Assembly (NCBI RefSeq): GCF_000813845.1
Contig: NZ_JWTB01000048.1
Span: 1-39,458 of the forward strand
DNA from: Pseudarthrobacter phenanthrenivorans
GTDB taxonomy: Bacteria; Actinomycetota; Actinomycetes; Actinomycetales; Micrococcaceae
Direction of reading: 5' to 3'
Length of the DNA: 39,458 bases
Position numbers and translations under genes: made by a program. Positions 30,584 through 39,430 of this stretch are shown here, one piece after another. Numbering within the stretch: position 1 is the stretch's first letter; each line of letters begins with the position of its first letter. The notes under the pieces were generated by a model. The model ran no database searches. It was given only the letters and a program-made list of their open reading frames with translations, and was not told the DNA's origin.

Positions 30584-31710
30584 TGCCCCGTATGGCAAAA
30601 GACGTGAAGATCGAGCAGCTATGGATCCCCGACTCACTGGACACCCCCGACGCAGCGGACTTCCTCGCCGCCGTCGAAGTGGGCCGCAAAGTCCGCATGG
30701 CCACGTGGGGCAGTGACGACCTCGCTTATGGCCCGATGGAAAAGCTCCTCGAATTCGCGGACCCCTATGAACGGCAGCTCATCCTGGTGGCCAAGGTGGA
30801 CGGCGAAATCATCGGAACGGTGGACATTGCGCTGCCCCTGACGGACCACCTGGACCTCGCCGAGCTCACGCTGGACATCCTGCCCGAGTTCCAGCGCCAG
30901 GGCGTGGGGCGGCGGCTGCTCGAGGCCGCCGAACAGCTGGCCCGCGGTGAAGGCCGGAGCATGATCCTGGTGGATACGAACCATCCCGGTGCGTCGCTGC
31001 ATGAATTTGAACAGGCGCAGCTGGTGCCCGGCTCCGGCCAGGGATTCGTGCCGCTGGAGAGCCGCGAAGTTGAGTTCGCCCAGAAGACCGGATACACGCT
31101 CCAGCACATCGAACAGTTCAGCTCCTGCCTCCTGCCCCTGGACACCAAACTGGTGGCCGACCTCCAGGCTGAAGCGGAGGAGGCCAACAACGGCCGGTAC
31201 CGGCTCCACCACTGGACGGACCGCTGCCCGGACCGCTGGCTGGAGGCCGTGGCGGTCCTGGAAAACCAGGCGGGCGCTGACGTCGATCCGTCACTGGATC
31301 CGCCCATCGAGCAGTTCATGGTGTTCGACGGCGGCATCCTCCGGGAGGCCGAAGACGTCGCCATCGCGCAAGGCCGCAGGACCGTGGTCACCGCCGTCGA
31401 GCACATCGCCTCCGGTTCGCTGGTGGGGCTGACGACCATCACCGTGCTGGCGCACCGCGCCGACGTCGTCTTCCAGGACGACACCCTGGTCCTGCAGGAG
31501 CACCGGGGCAACAAGCTGGGGCTGCTGATCAAGGTGGCCAACATGGTCCGGCTCAGCGAGCAGTTCCCGGACGCGCGGATCATCTATACGTGGAACGCGC
31601 CGGAAAACCGGTACCTCCTGACGGTCAACAGGCAGCTCGGATTCCAGACCGCCGGGGTCACCGGGATTTGGCAGAAGGAGCTTCCCACGCTGCATACCAG
31701 CACCAGCTGA
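30580..31710 (+). CDS. Double-GNAT acetyltransferase, tandem paralog
   Basis: A 376-aa protein counted from ATG 30580, which overlaps the TGA of the previous gene (ATGATG). The first GNAT domain has LDILPEFQRQGVGRRLLEAAEQLAR and the second has LVLQEHRGNKLGLLIKVANMVRL, NAPENRYLLTVNRQLGF and a terminal TGIWQKEL. Compare the upstream gene, which shares NxxENxxxLxxNxxLGF and EWQK at the same places. Other in-frame starts at 30583 and 30592 are possible. Function unknown; the pair sits between two ribosomal-protein operons. Confidence 0.85.
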   Translation: MMPRMAKDVKIEQLWIPDSLDTPDAADFLAAVEVGRKVRMATWGSDDLAYGPMEKLLEFADPYERQLILVAKVDGEIIGTVDIALPLTDHLDLAELTLDILPEFQRQGVGRRLLEAAEQLARGEGRSMILVDTNHPGASLHEFEQAQLVPGSGQGFVPLESREVEFAQKTGYTLQHIEQFSSCLLPLDTKLVADLQAEAEEANNGRYRLHHWTDRCPDRWLEAVAVLENQAGADVDPSLDPPIEQFMVFDGGILREAEDVAIAQGRRTVVTAVEHIASGSLVGLTTITVLAHRADVVFQDDTLVLQEHRGNKLGLLIKVANMVRLSEQFPDARIIYTWNAPENRYLLTVNRQLGFQTAGVTGIWQKELPTLHTSTS

Positions 31711-31731
31711 GGCCGCCGGCCGGGGCCCGAT

Positions 31732-31761
31732 TTGGCGGACGGGCAAAGCCTCCCGTAAGCT
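31732..31761 (+). promoter_or_regulatory. Putative rplJ promoter
   Basis: TTGGCG (31732-31737) and TAAGCT (31756-31761) are 18 bp apart, placing the start of transcription near 31768 and giving a leader of about 250 nt before rplJ. Confidence 0.5.
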
Positions 31762-31767
31762 TGAACT

Positions 31768-31960
31768 ACCAAAGACCGTCGGTTGTTGGAAATCCACTCT
31801 CCTGAACATGGCTCAACTCTGCAGTTGTGCTCCGGGGACCACAGTGGCTTTCCGGACGAAGGACCCTCAACGCAGGGCGGCCGGCGCAGGTGAACGAAGC
31901 AAAGCTCCGCGGTTGAACCGTGTTGAGCCAAGCCCCGTGCATCTGCGCGGGGCGTTTTTA
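31768..31960 (+). promoter_or_regulatory. L10-type ribosomal protein leader with attenuator
   Basis: The 309-bp stretch after the acetyltransferase contains no gene but ends with a strong hairpin: GCCCCGTGC (31932-31940) pairs with GCGCGGGGC (31945-31953) around ATCT, followed by GTTTTTAGTTTT. A terminator placed before rplJ and after a long structured leader is the layout of L10 leaders, where the L10-L12 complex binds its own mRNA. The upstream region contains several further pairable GC-rich stretches. I have not matched the L10 kink-turn motif. Confidence 0.6.
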
Positions 31961-32019
31961 GTTTTAGCTCTCTTGAGCGGGGACCGTCGAATACCGGCAC
32001 TATCCCCGGAAGGAGGGTT

Positions 32020-32601
32020 ATGGCAACGCCTACCAAGGTTTCAGCAGTAGCTGAGATCACTAACGATTTCAAGGAATCGAACGCCGCTGTCCTGACCGAA
32101 TACCGCGGGCTCACCGTTGCACAGCTCAAGCAGCTGCGTGTTTCTCTCGGCCAGGACACCAAGTTCGCGGTCGTCAAGAACACCCTGACCGCCATTGCAG
32201 CCAAGGAAGCCGGCGTCGAAGCATTCGACGGCCAGCTTGCCGGCCCCACTGCAATCGCGTTCATCAAGGGTGACGCAGTTGCCGCTGCCAAGAGCCTGAC
32301 GGATTTTGCCAAGGCCAACAAGCAGCTGGTCATCAAGACCGGTTACTTCGAGGGCAAGGCGCTGGACGCCACCGAGGTTGCCGCACTGGCTGCCCTCGAG
32401 TCCCGTGAGCTGCAGCTCGCCAAGGTTGCAGGCGTCCTCAAGGCACCTGCCGCCGCTGCTGCACGCATCATCGACGCACTGCGCCTCAAGCTTGAAGAAG
32501 AGAACGGTGCACCGGCAGCTGCCGAAGCGCCCGCCGCTGAAGAAGCCCCTGCCGCTGAAGCTGAAGCTGCCGCTGAAGCTCCCGCTGCCGAAGAGAACTA
32601 A
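32020..32601 (+). CDS. rplJ: 50S ribosomal protein L10
   Basis: A 193-aa stalk protein that carries L12 dimers. The N-terminal RNA-binding domain begins ATPTKVSAVAEITNDFKESN and includes EYRGLTVAQLKQLR and KFAVVKNTLTAIAA. The C-terminal 30 residues are a repetitive Pro/Ala/Glu-rich tail (PAAEAPAAEEAPAAEAEAA) following the L12-binding helix; such a tail occurs in related actinobacteria. ATG 32020 has GGAGGG upstream. Confidence 0.97.
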   Translation: MATPTKVSAVAEITNDFKESNAAVLTEYRGLTVAQLKQLRVSLGQDTKFAVVKNTLTAIAAKEAGVEAFDGQLAGPTAIAFIKGDAVAAAKSLTDFAKANKQLVIKTGYFEGKALDATEVAALAALESRELQLAKVAGVLKAPAAAAARIIDALRLKLEEENGAPAAAEAPAAEEAPAAEAEAAAEAPAAEEN

Positions 32602-32678
32602 TTCTCTTACCCCCACCAGACTTCGGTTCCGGTACGGCCCCGCGCCGTACGGACACCACAACAGGAAGGACGCCTACC

Positions 32679-33056
32679 ATGGCGAAGCTCAGCAACGAAG
32701 AGCTCATTGAAGCTTTCAAGGAACTGACCATCATCGAGCTCTCCGAGTTCGTCAAGCTCTTCGAAGAGACCTTCGAAGTTACCGCTGCTGCTGTAGCTGT
32801 TGCCGGCCCCGCTGCCGGTGGCGCTGCTGAAGAGGCTGAAGAGAAGACTGACTTCGACGTCATCCTCGAAGCTGCCGGCGACAAGAAGATCGCAGTCATC
32901 AAGGAAGTTCGCGCCATCACCTCCCTCGGCCTCAAGGAAGCCAAGGACCTGGTTGACGGTGCCCCCAAGGCTGTCCTCGAAGGCGCCAACAAGGAAGCTG
33001 CCGAGAAGGCCAAGGAGCAGCTCGAGGCTGCAGGCGCTACCGTTACCCTCAAGTAA
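32679..33056 (+). CDS. rplL: 50S ribosomal protein L7/L12
   Basis: A 125-aa acidic stalk protein that recruits elongation factors. It has the helical N-terminal dimerisation domain (LSNEELIEAFKELTIIELSE), an Ala/Gly-rich hinge around residues 35-50 and the C-terminal factor-binding domain with FDVILEAAGDKKIAVIKEVR and TSLGLKEAKDLVDGAPK. ATG 32679 follows AGGAAGGA. A terminator hairpin follows at once. Confidence 0.98.
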   Translation: MAKLSNEELIEAFKELTIIELSEFVKLFEETFEVTAAAVAVAGPAAGGAAEEAEEKTDFDVILEAAGDKKIAVIKEVRAITSLGLKEAKDLVDGAPKAVLEGANKEAAEKAKEQLEAAGATVTLK

Positions 33057-33071
33057 CAACGCCTTTTCCCG

Positions 33072-33105
33072 GGAAACCCCGTCCACTCCGGTGGGCGGGG
33101 TTTCC
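33072..33105 (+). terminator. Terminator of the rplJ-rplL operon
   Basis: GGAAACCCCGTCCAC (33072-33086) pairs with GTGGGCGGGGTTTCC (33091-33105) with one G-T pair and a TCCG loop, followed by a weak T tract. It lies between convergent genes and may serve both. Confidence 0.85.
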
Positions 33106-33122
33106 TGCTTTAAGCCAACTGC

Positions 33123-33623
33123 CTACCCGGTCGGGTCGCTGATATCAGCCACCACCGCGTCCAGGGCTTCGGTCAGGGCATCGGCGTCAACGAACGCACT
33201 GTAGCCGTGGGCACCGGCGCCCATGGAGATCCGGCGCCCGGTGATGGTGGCATCCGCATAGACCGGCCAGGAGCCGGTGCTCCCCAGCGGGGTGATGGTG
33301 CCCCGCTCGTAGCCGGTGGCCTCCAGGGCCACGTCGGCCGGAGGCAGAGAGAGTTTGTTTACGCCCACCAGGGCCCGGAGTTTGGGCCAAGAGATCTGCC
33401 GGTCGCCCGGGATCAAGGCGAACAGGAACGTGCCGTCCTTGTGCTTGACCACCAGGGACTTCACGATGTCCGCCGGGGCGATTCCCAGGATCCCCGCTGC
33501 TTCCTCGAGGCTCTTCGCGGCAGGGCGTTCCACCACCTCCACCTGAAGCCCGCGGGCCGCGGCGTCGGCCAGGAATCGCTCCCGCCCGACGCCGTCCCTT
33601 CCGTTTCCGGTTTCGGCCGCCAT
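33123..33623 (-). CDS. YbaK/ProX-type aminoacyl-tRNA deacylase-like protein
   Basis: A 166-aa single-domain protein of the YbaK family, which removes wrongly attached amino acids from tRNA. The pattern SLEEAAGILGIAPADIVKSLVVKHKDGTFLFALIPGDRQIS contains the conserved Lys and Gly positions of the domain, and GSTGSWPVYADATI resembles its second substrate loop. I chose ATG 33623, which overlaps the thiolase TGA (TGATG). The longer open frame upstream is in the thiolase gene. The exact tRNA substrate is unknown. Confidence 0.88.
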   Translation of the reverse strand: MAAETGNGRDGVGRERFLADAAARGLQVEVVERPAAKSLEEAAGILGIAPADIVKSLVVKHKDGTFLFALIPGDRQISWPKLRALVGVNKLSLPPADVALEATGYERGTITPLGSTGSWPVYADATITGRRISMGAGAHGYSAFVDADALTEALDAVVADISDPTG

Positions 33624-34822
33624 CAGTCGCGGTACAGCAGGAGGGCTTCGCCCTGCCCGCCCCCGCCACACAGGGAGACCGCGGCCTTGCCGGTCCCGCG
33701 CCGCTTCAACTCGTGCGCGGCATGCGCGGCAAGGCGTGCGCCCGACGCCCCGATCGGGTGTCCCAGGGCAATGGCCCCGCCGTGGATGTTGCATTTCTCC
33801 AGCGGGTAGTCCAGGTCCTTCAGGGACTGCACGGCCACCGACCCGAAAGCCTCGTTGATCTCGATGAAGTCAAGGTCGGCGGTGCTCCAGCCAGCCTTGC
33901 CGAGGGCGTTCATGATCGCGTTGGACGGCTGGGAATGCAGGGAGTTGTCCGGCCCGGCCACCTGCCCGGGCTTTCCAACCACTGCCAGATAGTCCAGCCC
34001 GTGCTCCTCGGCATAGGCGCGGGAGGCGAGCACCAGCGCAGCGGCGCCGTCGGAAAGGGGAGAGGAGTTGCCGGCAGTGATGGTGCCGTCGGTCACGAAC
34101 GCCGCCCGCAGCCCAGCCAGCGACTCAATCGAGGTATTGGGCCGGACGCCCTCATCGGCCGCCACCACCAGGGGATCGCCCTTGCGCTGCTTGACGCTGA
34201 TGGGTGCGATCTCGCCGTCGAACGTTCCGTTCTTTGCCGCCAGCGCCGCCCGCTGGTGCGACTGCGCGGCCACGTTGTCCTGTGAGGTACGGTCGATGCC
34301 CAGCGTCAGGTTCCGGGTTTCGGTGGACAGGCCCATGGACTGTCCATCAAAGGCATCGGTCAGGCCGTCGTGCGCCGCAGCGTCCAACGCCTGGATGGAG
34401 CCATACGTCCAGCCCTGGCGTGATCCCGGGAGCAGGTGCGGTGCCCGGCTCATCGACTCCTGGCCGCCGGCCACCACCACGGCAGCTTCGCCGGCACGGA
34501 TCATGCGGGCCGCGTCAATCACGGCGGTCAGGCCGGAGAGGCACACCTTGTTCACGGTCACGGCGGGGACATTCCAGCCGATGCCGGCGCCGATGGCGCT
34601 TTGCCGCGCAGGGTTCTGCCCGGCACCTGCCTGCAGCACCTGGCCCATGATCACGGCCTCAACGTCGGCGGCGTCGACGCCACTGCCGTCCAGGGCGGCC
34701 CTGATGGCGTGGGCACCCAGGTCCACGGCAGTGAGACTGGACAACTGGCCGTTGATCCGGCCCTGCGGAGTCCGCGCTGCCCCAAGGATGACAACGTCAT
34801 TGCTGTCAGGAGAGTTGGCCAT
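33623..34822 (-). CDS. Acetyl-CoA acetyltransferase (thiolase)
   Basis: Joins or splits acetyl-CoA units. The 399-aa protein has the nucleophile in VNKVCLSGL (C94), INEAFGSVAVQSL, GHPIGASGAR (H355) and the second catalytic Cys in LCGGGGQG (C385), all as in biosynthetic thiolases of the AtoB/PhaA kind; it could also act in beta-oxidation. ATG 34822 (MANSPDSND) matches the family start and the ORF before it is longer than usual. The 3' end is coupled to the deacylase gene. Confidence 0.95.
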   Translation of the reverse strand: MANSPDSNDVVILGAARTPQGRINGQLSSLTAVDLGAHAIRAALDGSGVDAADVEAVIMGQVLQAGAGQNPARQSAIGAGIGWNVPAVTVNKVCLSGLTAVIDAARMIRAGEAAVVVAGGQESMSRAPHLLPGSRQGWTYGSIQALDAAAHDGLTDAFDGQSMGLSTETRNLTLGIDRTSQDNVAAQSHQRAALAAKNGTFDGEIAPISVKQRKGDPLVVAADEGVRPNTSIESLAGLRAAFVTDGTITAGNSSPLSDGAAALVLASRAYAEEHGLDYLAVVGKPGQVAGPDNSLHSQPSNAIMNALGKAGWSTADLDFIEINEAFGSVAVQSLKDLDYPLEKCNIHGGAIALGHPIGASGARLAAHAAHELKRRGTGKAAVSLCGGGGQGEALLLYRD

Positions 34823-35081
34823 GGTTACCACTTTCAATCCGGTTCCGGTGTAAGCCACCAAGGCTATCGTGAGCCTGGTCACCCATCTATTCAAACGCCG
34901 GAACGCCTATGTGCATTCCTGTATTTTCCCCCCACGTGCAGCCTGCGGGGGAGAGGTCCCCATGGGCGCGGTGTGCACGTCGGCGGCGGCTTGCGTAGGG
35001 TGGACGGCGAGGCTTTGCAGGGGGGATGCTTTGCAGGGGGACAACCGGGTCCGAAAAGCCGGAACGGACGGAGTGACAACC

Positions 35082-35600
35082 ATGAAGAATCCAGTGTCCG
35101 CGGCGTCCATCGCTGCCCTGGCCGCATTGGCGGGTTGCGCGCTTTCCGGTTGTTCGGTCTCCACTCCGGCTCCGGCGGAGTCTGCCCAGGCAACGGTCCC
35201 AGCCACTGCCCCAGCTGCAACTGCCCAGCCTGCAACTGCCCAGGCACGTGACAGCGCCCAGGCCCGTGCAGCGGACAGCCCCAGCTCCGCGGCCGGGGGC
35301 GGCATGGCAACCCGGGAGGCCTGTGAACTCTTCAACAAGCTCTTGGTCGATTACGCCGCTGTTCCACCCACCGATTCCAATGGTTACGAGGACGTGTACC
35401 TCAAGGCCCAGGACGCCAAGGACAGGGTTTCCGGCGATCTTCGGGGACTGTTTGCCTCGCTGGGCCTGCTGGCCATCGACCACTCCTCGGCGGCCGGGAC
35501 CGGCGGCAAGCCTGCGAAGGAGTCCCAGGACGCGGTACGCGACGCCGTCTTTGCTAACTCGGCTGCCTGCACGGCCGAAGGGGTGACGCTTCGGCTCTAG
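35082..35600 (+). CDS. Small predicted lipoprotein
   Basis: A 172-aa exported protein. The N-terminal signal peptide contains two candidate lipobox sites, LAGC (Cys19) and LSGC (Cys24), followed by a Pro/Ala/Thr/Gln-rich linker of about 50 residues and a folded C-terminal part with CELFNKLLVDYAAVP and two more Cys. ATG 35082 has GGAG eight bases upstream. It would be anchored to the outer face of the cytoplasmic membrane. Family not recognised. The divergent thiolase starts 259 bp away, and that spacer contains no further gene that I can support. Confidence 0.8.
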   Translation: MKNPVSAASIAALAALAGCALSGCSVSTPAPAESAQATVPATAPAATAQPATAQARDSAQARAADSPSSAAGGGMATREACELFNKLLVDYAAVPPTDSNGYEDVYLKAQDAKDRVSGDLRGLFASLGLLAIDHSSAAGTGGKPAKESQDAVRDAVFANSAACTAEGVTLRL

Positions 35601-35652
35601 GTGCCGAGCAGGGGAGTGCCGGGATGCCCACGCAGGCAGTCAAAAACAGTGC

Positions 35653-35681
35653 TTGCAATCCGGCGGGATGTGGGGTAGACA
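35653..35681 (+). promoter_or_regulatory. Putative rpoB promoter
   Basis: TTGCAA (35653-35658) and TAGACA (35676-35681) are exactly 17 bp apart, about 240 bp before the rpoB start. A TAGGAT at 35684-35689 is an alternative -10. Confidence 0.5.
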
Positions 35682-35920
35682 CGTAGGATATTTTGCCGTA
35701 TCGTAGATATTTGCGTCTTCCCTGTTTACCTTCAGCCTTCATATAGCGGTGGGCTTCGCCTGGCAGCTGGCAATCAACGTGCCCTAACAACGGTCACAGC
35801 ATAGCCGGTCCAGGTCCCGGGTCATATAGCGGAACCGGATGGTAGCGCTGCGGAGTCACTCCGCAGGGTGCACAGCGGGGGAGATCTGAAAACGCCTGAA
35901 GGTCTGTGGAAGGATCCCTC
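35682..35920 (+). promoter_or_regulatory. Long untranslated leader of rpoB
   Basis: Between the lipoprotein gene and rpoB lie over 300 bp with no gene. The leader contains an 11-bp direct repeat TCATATAGCGG at 35739-35749 and 35822-35832, and a perfect hairpin (CTGCGGAG, TCA loop, CTCCGCAG) at 35848-35866. What they do is unknown; a long leader suggests post-initiation control. Confidence 0.4.
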
Positions 35921-38900
35921 TTGGTCGCCTCGAGCACCTCTAATAACGAAACCGCTAACACTGCCGACAGCACTGATGGTGCCACTCGCCGGCTCTCATT
36001 CGCAAAGATTCACGAACCCCTTGACGTTCCGAATCTGCTTGCCCTGCAGACGGACAGCTTTGACTGGCTGGTCGGCAATGAGCGCTGGCAGGCACGCGTG
36101 GCAAAGGCTGTCGAAGAAAACGATCTCAGCGTCGCCACCACGTCCGGCCTGTCGGACATCTTCGAAGAGATCTCCCCGATCGAGGACTTCCAGGGCACCA
36201 TGTCCCTGAGCTTCTCCGATCCGGAGTTCGCTGACCCCAAGTACACCATGGCCGAGTGCAAGGACCGGGACGCCACGTACTCCGCTCCGCTGTACGTCAA
36301 GGCCGAGTTCATGAACAACAACACGGGCGAAATCAAGCAGCAGACCGTGTTCATGGGTGACTTCCCGCTGATGACCGAGAAGGGCACCTTCGTCGTCAAC
36401 GGCACCGAGCGTGTCGTCGTCTCCCAGCTGGTCCGTTCCCCGGGCGCCTACTTCGAGCGCGCCGCTGACAAGACCAGCGACAAGGACATCTTCACCGCCA
36501 AGATCATCCCGTCCCGCGGTGCATGGTTCGAGCTCGAGATCGACAAGCGCGACCAGGTCGGTGTGCGCCTCGACCGCAAGCGCAAGCAGTCCGTCACCGT
36601 GCTGCTGAAGGCCCTTGGCTGGACCGAAGGCCAGATCCTCGAAGAGTTCGGCCAGTACGACTCCATGCGGGCAACCCTGGAGAAGGACGCCACCGAAACC
36701 CGCGAAGACGCCCTGCTGGACATCTACCGCAAGCTGCGTCCGGGCGAGCCGCCCACCGTCGAGGCTGCCCATTCCCTTCTGGACAACCTGTACTTTAACT
36801 CCAAGCGTTACGATCTGGCCAAGGTTGGCCGCTACAAGATCAACCGCAAGCTGGGCATCGACCGCTCCCTTGGCGACAAGGAAGCCTCCGTCCTGCACGT
36901 TGAAGACATCGTTGCAATGATCAAGTTCCTCGTCGCGCTGCACGCCGGCGAGAAGACCATCAAGGGCACCCGCGACGGCCAGGAAGTGGACCTGCGCGTC
37001 GAAATCGACGACATCGACCACTTCGGCAACCGCCGCATCCGCGCCGTCGGCGAGCTCATCGAGAACCAGGTCCGCACCGGCCTGTCCCGCATGGAGCGCG
37101 TTGTCCGCGAGCGTATGACCACCCAGGACGTCGAGGCCATCACGCCGCAGACCCTGATCAACATCCGCCCCGTGGTCGCCGCCATCAAGGAGTTCTTCGG
37201 AACTTCCCAGCTGTCGCAGTTCATGGACCAGAACAACCCGCTGTCGGGCCTGACCCACAAGCGCCGCCTGTCGGCCCTTGGCCCGGGTGGTCTGTCCCGT
37301 GACCGCGCCGGCATGGAAGTCCGTGACGTGCACCCGTCCCACTACGGACGTATGTGCCCCATCGAAACCCCTGAAGGCCCGAACATTGGCCTGATCGGTT
37401 CGCTGGCATCCTACGGACGCATCAACCCGTTCGGCTTCATCGAGACCCCGTACCGCCTGGTCAAGGACGGCGTCGTGTCCGACGACGTCCAGTACCTGAC
37501 GGCCGATGACGAAGCTGAGGTGCTGATCGCCCAGGCCAACGCGCCGCTGGATGAGAACAACCGCTTCGCCGAGGCGACCGTCCTGGTCCGTGCCCGTGGT
37601 GGTGGAGGCGAGCCCGTCCTGGTTCCGGCCGAGGACGTTGAGTTCATGGACGTTTCCCCGCGCCAGATGGTGTCCGTGGCAACGGCCCTGATCCCGTTCC
37701 TCGAGCACGACGACGCCAACCGCGCACTCATGGGTGCCAACATGCAGCGCCAGGCCGTGCCGCTGGTCCGTTCCGAGGCCCCGTTCGTGGGCACCGGCAT
37801 GGAACGTGCCGCAGCCGTTGACGCCGGCGACGTCGTCATCGCCAAGAAGGCCGGTGTGGTCACCGAGGTTTCGGCCGAACTCGTCATCATGCTCAACGAC
37901 GACGGCACCGAGACCAACTACCGCATCAACAAGTTCGCCCGCTCCAACCAGGGCAACTGCTACAACCACCGCGTCCTGGTGAACGAAGGCCAGCGCCTGG
38001 AAGTTGGCGGCATCATCGCCGACGGCCCGGCAACGGACCAGGGTGAACTGGCACTGGGCAAGAACCTGCTCGTGGCATTCATGTCCTGGGAAGGCCACAA
38101 CTTCGAGGACGCCATCATCCTCTCGCAGCGCATCGTTGCCGAGGACGTCCTTTCCTCCATCCACATCGAGGAACACGAGATCGATGCCCGCGACACCAAG
38201 CTTGGTGCCGAGGAAATCACCCGTGACATCCCCAACGTGTCCGAGGAAGTCCTGGCAGGCCTGGACGAGCGCGGCATCATCCACATCGGTGCCGAGGTTG
38301 AAGCCGGCGACATTCTGGTCGGAAAGGTCACCCCGAAGGGTGAAACCGAACTGACCCCGGAAGAGCGCCTGCTGCGCGCCATCTTCGGCGAGAAGTCCCG
38401 CGAAGTGCGCGACACCTCGCTGAAGGTGCCCCACGGCGAGTCCGGCACCGTCATCGGCGTCCGCGTCTTCGACCGCGACAACGACGACGAGCTGCCCCCG
38501 GGCGTGAACCAGCTGGTCCGCGTCTACGTGGCTGCCAAGCGCAAGATCACCGACGGCGACAAGCTCGCCGGCCGCCACGGCAACAAGGGTGTTATCTCCA
38601 AGATCCTCCCCGTTGAGGACATGCCCTTCCTTGCCGACGGCACCCCCGTTGACATCGTCCTGAACCCGCTGGGTGTTCCGGGCCGTATGAACGTGGGCCA
38701 GGTGCTCGAAACGCACCTCGGCTGGGTTGCCAAGACCGGTTGGAAGATCGAAGGCGAGCCCGAGTGGGTCAAGCAGCTGCCGAACCTGCCGCGCGAGAGT
38801 GGTCCCACCACTGTTGCCACGCCGGTGTTCGACGGCGCCCGCGAAGAGGAAATCACGGGCCTGCTCGACTCCACCAACGTGACCCGCGACGGCGACCGCC

Positions 38901-39430
38901 TGATCAACTCCTCCGGCAAGACCCGCCTGTTTGACGGCCGCTCCGGCGAGCCGTTCCCGGATCCGATCTCGGTCGGCTACATGTACATCCTGAAGCTCCA
39001 CCACCTGGTGGACGACAAGATCCACGCACGCTCCACCGGTCCGTACTCCATGATCACGCAGCAGCCGCTGGGTGGTAAGGCACAGTTCGGTGGCCAGCGC
39101 TTCGGTGAAATGGAAGTGTGGGCGCTCGAAGCTTACGGCGCCGCCTACACGCTCCAGGAACTCCTCACGATCAAGTCTGACGACATCCACGGTCGTGTGA
39201 AGGTCTACGAAGCGATCGTCAAGGGCGAGAACATCCCCGAGCCGGGCGTTCCCGAATCCTTCAAGGTCTTGATCAAGGAAATGCAGTCGCTGTGCCTGAA
39301 CGTGGAAGTTCTTTCCACGGACGGAACCACGATTGAAATGCGTGACTCTGATGACGCAGTCTTCACGGCTGCGGAGGAACTGGGTATCGATCTGTCCCGC
39401 GCAGAGCCCAGCTCCGTAGAAGAGGTCTAG
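35921..39430 (+). CDS. rpoB: RNA polymerase beta subunit
   Basis: The catalytic beta subunit of the core polymerase, 1169 aa from TTG 35921, which has AAGGA six bases upstream; GTG 35906 is less likely. The N-terminal ATRRLSFAKIHEPLDVPNLLALQ is typical of actinobacteria. The rifampicin cluster at residues 427-456 is wild type: Q433, D436, H446 and S451 correspond to E. coli 513, 516, 526 and 531. HYGRMCPIETPEGPNIGLI and the C-terminal HHLVDDKIHARSTGPYSMITQQPLGGKAQFGGQRFGEMEVWALEAYGAA are conserved. rpoC should follow directly, outside the window. Confidence 0.98.
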   Translation: MVASSTSNNETANTADSTDGATRRLSFAKIHEPLDVPNLLALQTDSFDWLVGNERWQARVAKAVEENDLSVATTSGLSDIFEEISPIEDFQGTMSLSFSDPEFADPKYTMAECKDRDATYSAPLYVKAEFMNNNTGEIKQQTVFMGDFPLMTEKGTFVVNGTERVVVSQLVRSPGAYFERAADKTSDKDIFTAKIIPSRGAWFELEIDKRDQVGVRLDRKRKQSVTVLLKALGWTEGQILEEFGQYDSMRATLEKDATETREDALLDIYRKLRPGEPPTVEAAHSLLDNLYFNSKRYDLAKVGRYKINRKLGIDRSLGDKEASVLHVEDIVAMIKFLVALHAGEKTIKGTRDGQEVDLRVEIDDIDHFGNRRIRAVGELIENQVRTGLSRMERVVRERMTTQDVEAITPQTLINIRPVVAAIKEFFGTSQLSQFMDQNNPLSGLTHKRRLSALGPGGLSRDRAGMEVRDVHPSHYGRMCPIETPEGPNIGLIGSLASYGRINPFGFIETPYRLVKDGVVSDDVQYLTADDEAEVLIAQANAPLDENNRFAEATVLVRARGGGGEPVLVPAEDVEFMDVSPRQMVSVATALIPFLEHDDANRALMGANMQRQAVPLVRSEAPFVGTGMERAAAVDAGDVVIAKKAGVVTEVSAELVIMLNDDGTETNYRINKFARSNQGNCYNHRVLVNEGQRLEVGGIIADGPATDQGELALGKNLLVAFMSWEGHNFEDAIILSQRIVAEDVLSSIHIEEHEIDARDTKLGAEEITRDIPNVSEEVLAGLDERGIIHIGAEVEAGDILVGKVTPKGETELTPEERLLRAIFGEKSREVRDTSLKVPHGESGTVIGVRVFDRDNDDELPPGVNQLVRVYVAAKRKITDGDKLAGRHGNKGVISKILPVEDMPFLADGTPVDIVLNPLGVPGRMNVGQVLETHLGWVAKTGWKIEGEPEWVKQLPNLPRESGPTTVATPVFDGAREEEITGLLDSTNVTRDGDRLINSSGKTRLFDGRSGEPFPDPISVGYMYILKLHHLVDDKIHARSTGPYSMITQQPLGGKAQFGGQRFGEMEVWALEAYGAAYTLQELLTIKSDDIHGRVKVYEAIVKGENIPEPGVPESFKVLIKEMQSLCLNVEVLSTDGTTIEMRDSDDAVFTAAEELGIDLSRAEPSSVEEV

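Noticed and set aside
37199..37288. Rifampicin resistance change in rpoB
   Set aside because: All key residues of the cluster (Q433, D436, H446, S451) are wild type.
35996..39190. 1064-codon open frame on the minus strand opposite rpoB
   Set aside because: It lies wholly antisense to a conserved gene and has a low-complexity composition rich in Val, Asp, Gly and Leu, as expected from a mirror frame in high-GC DNA.
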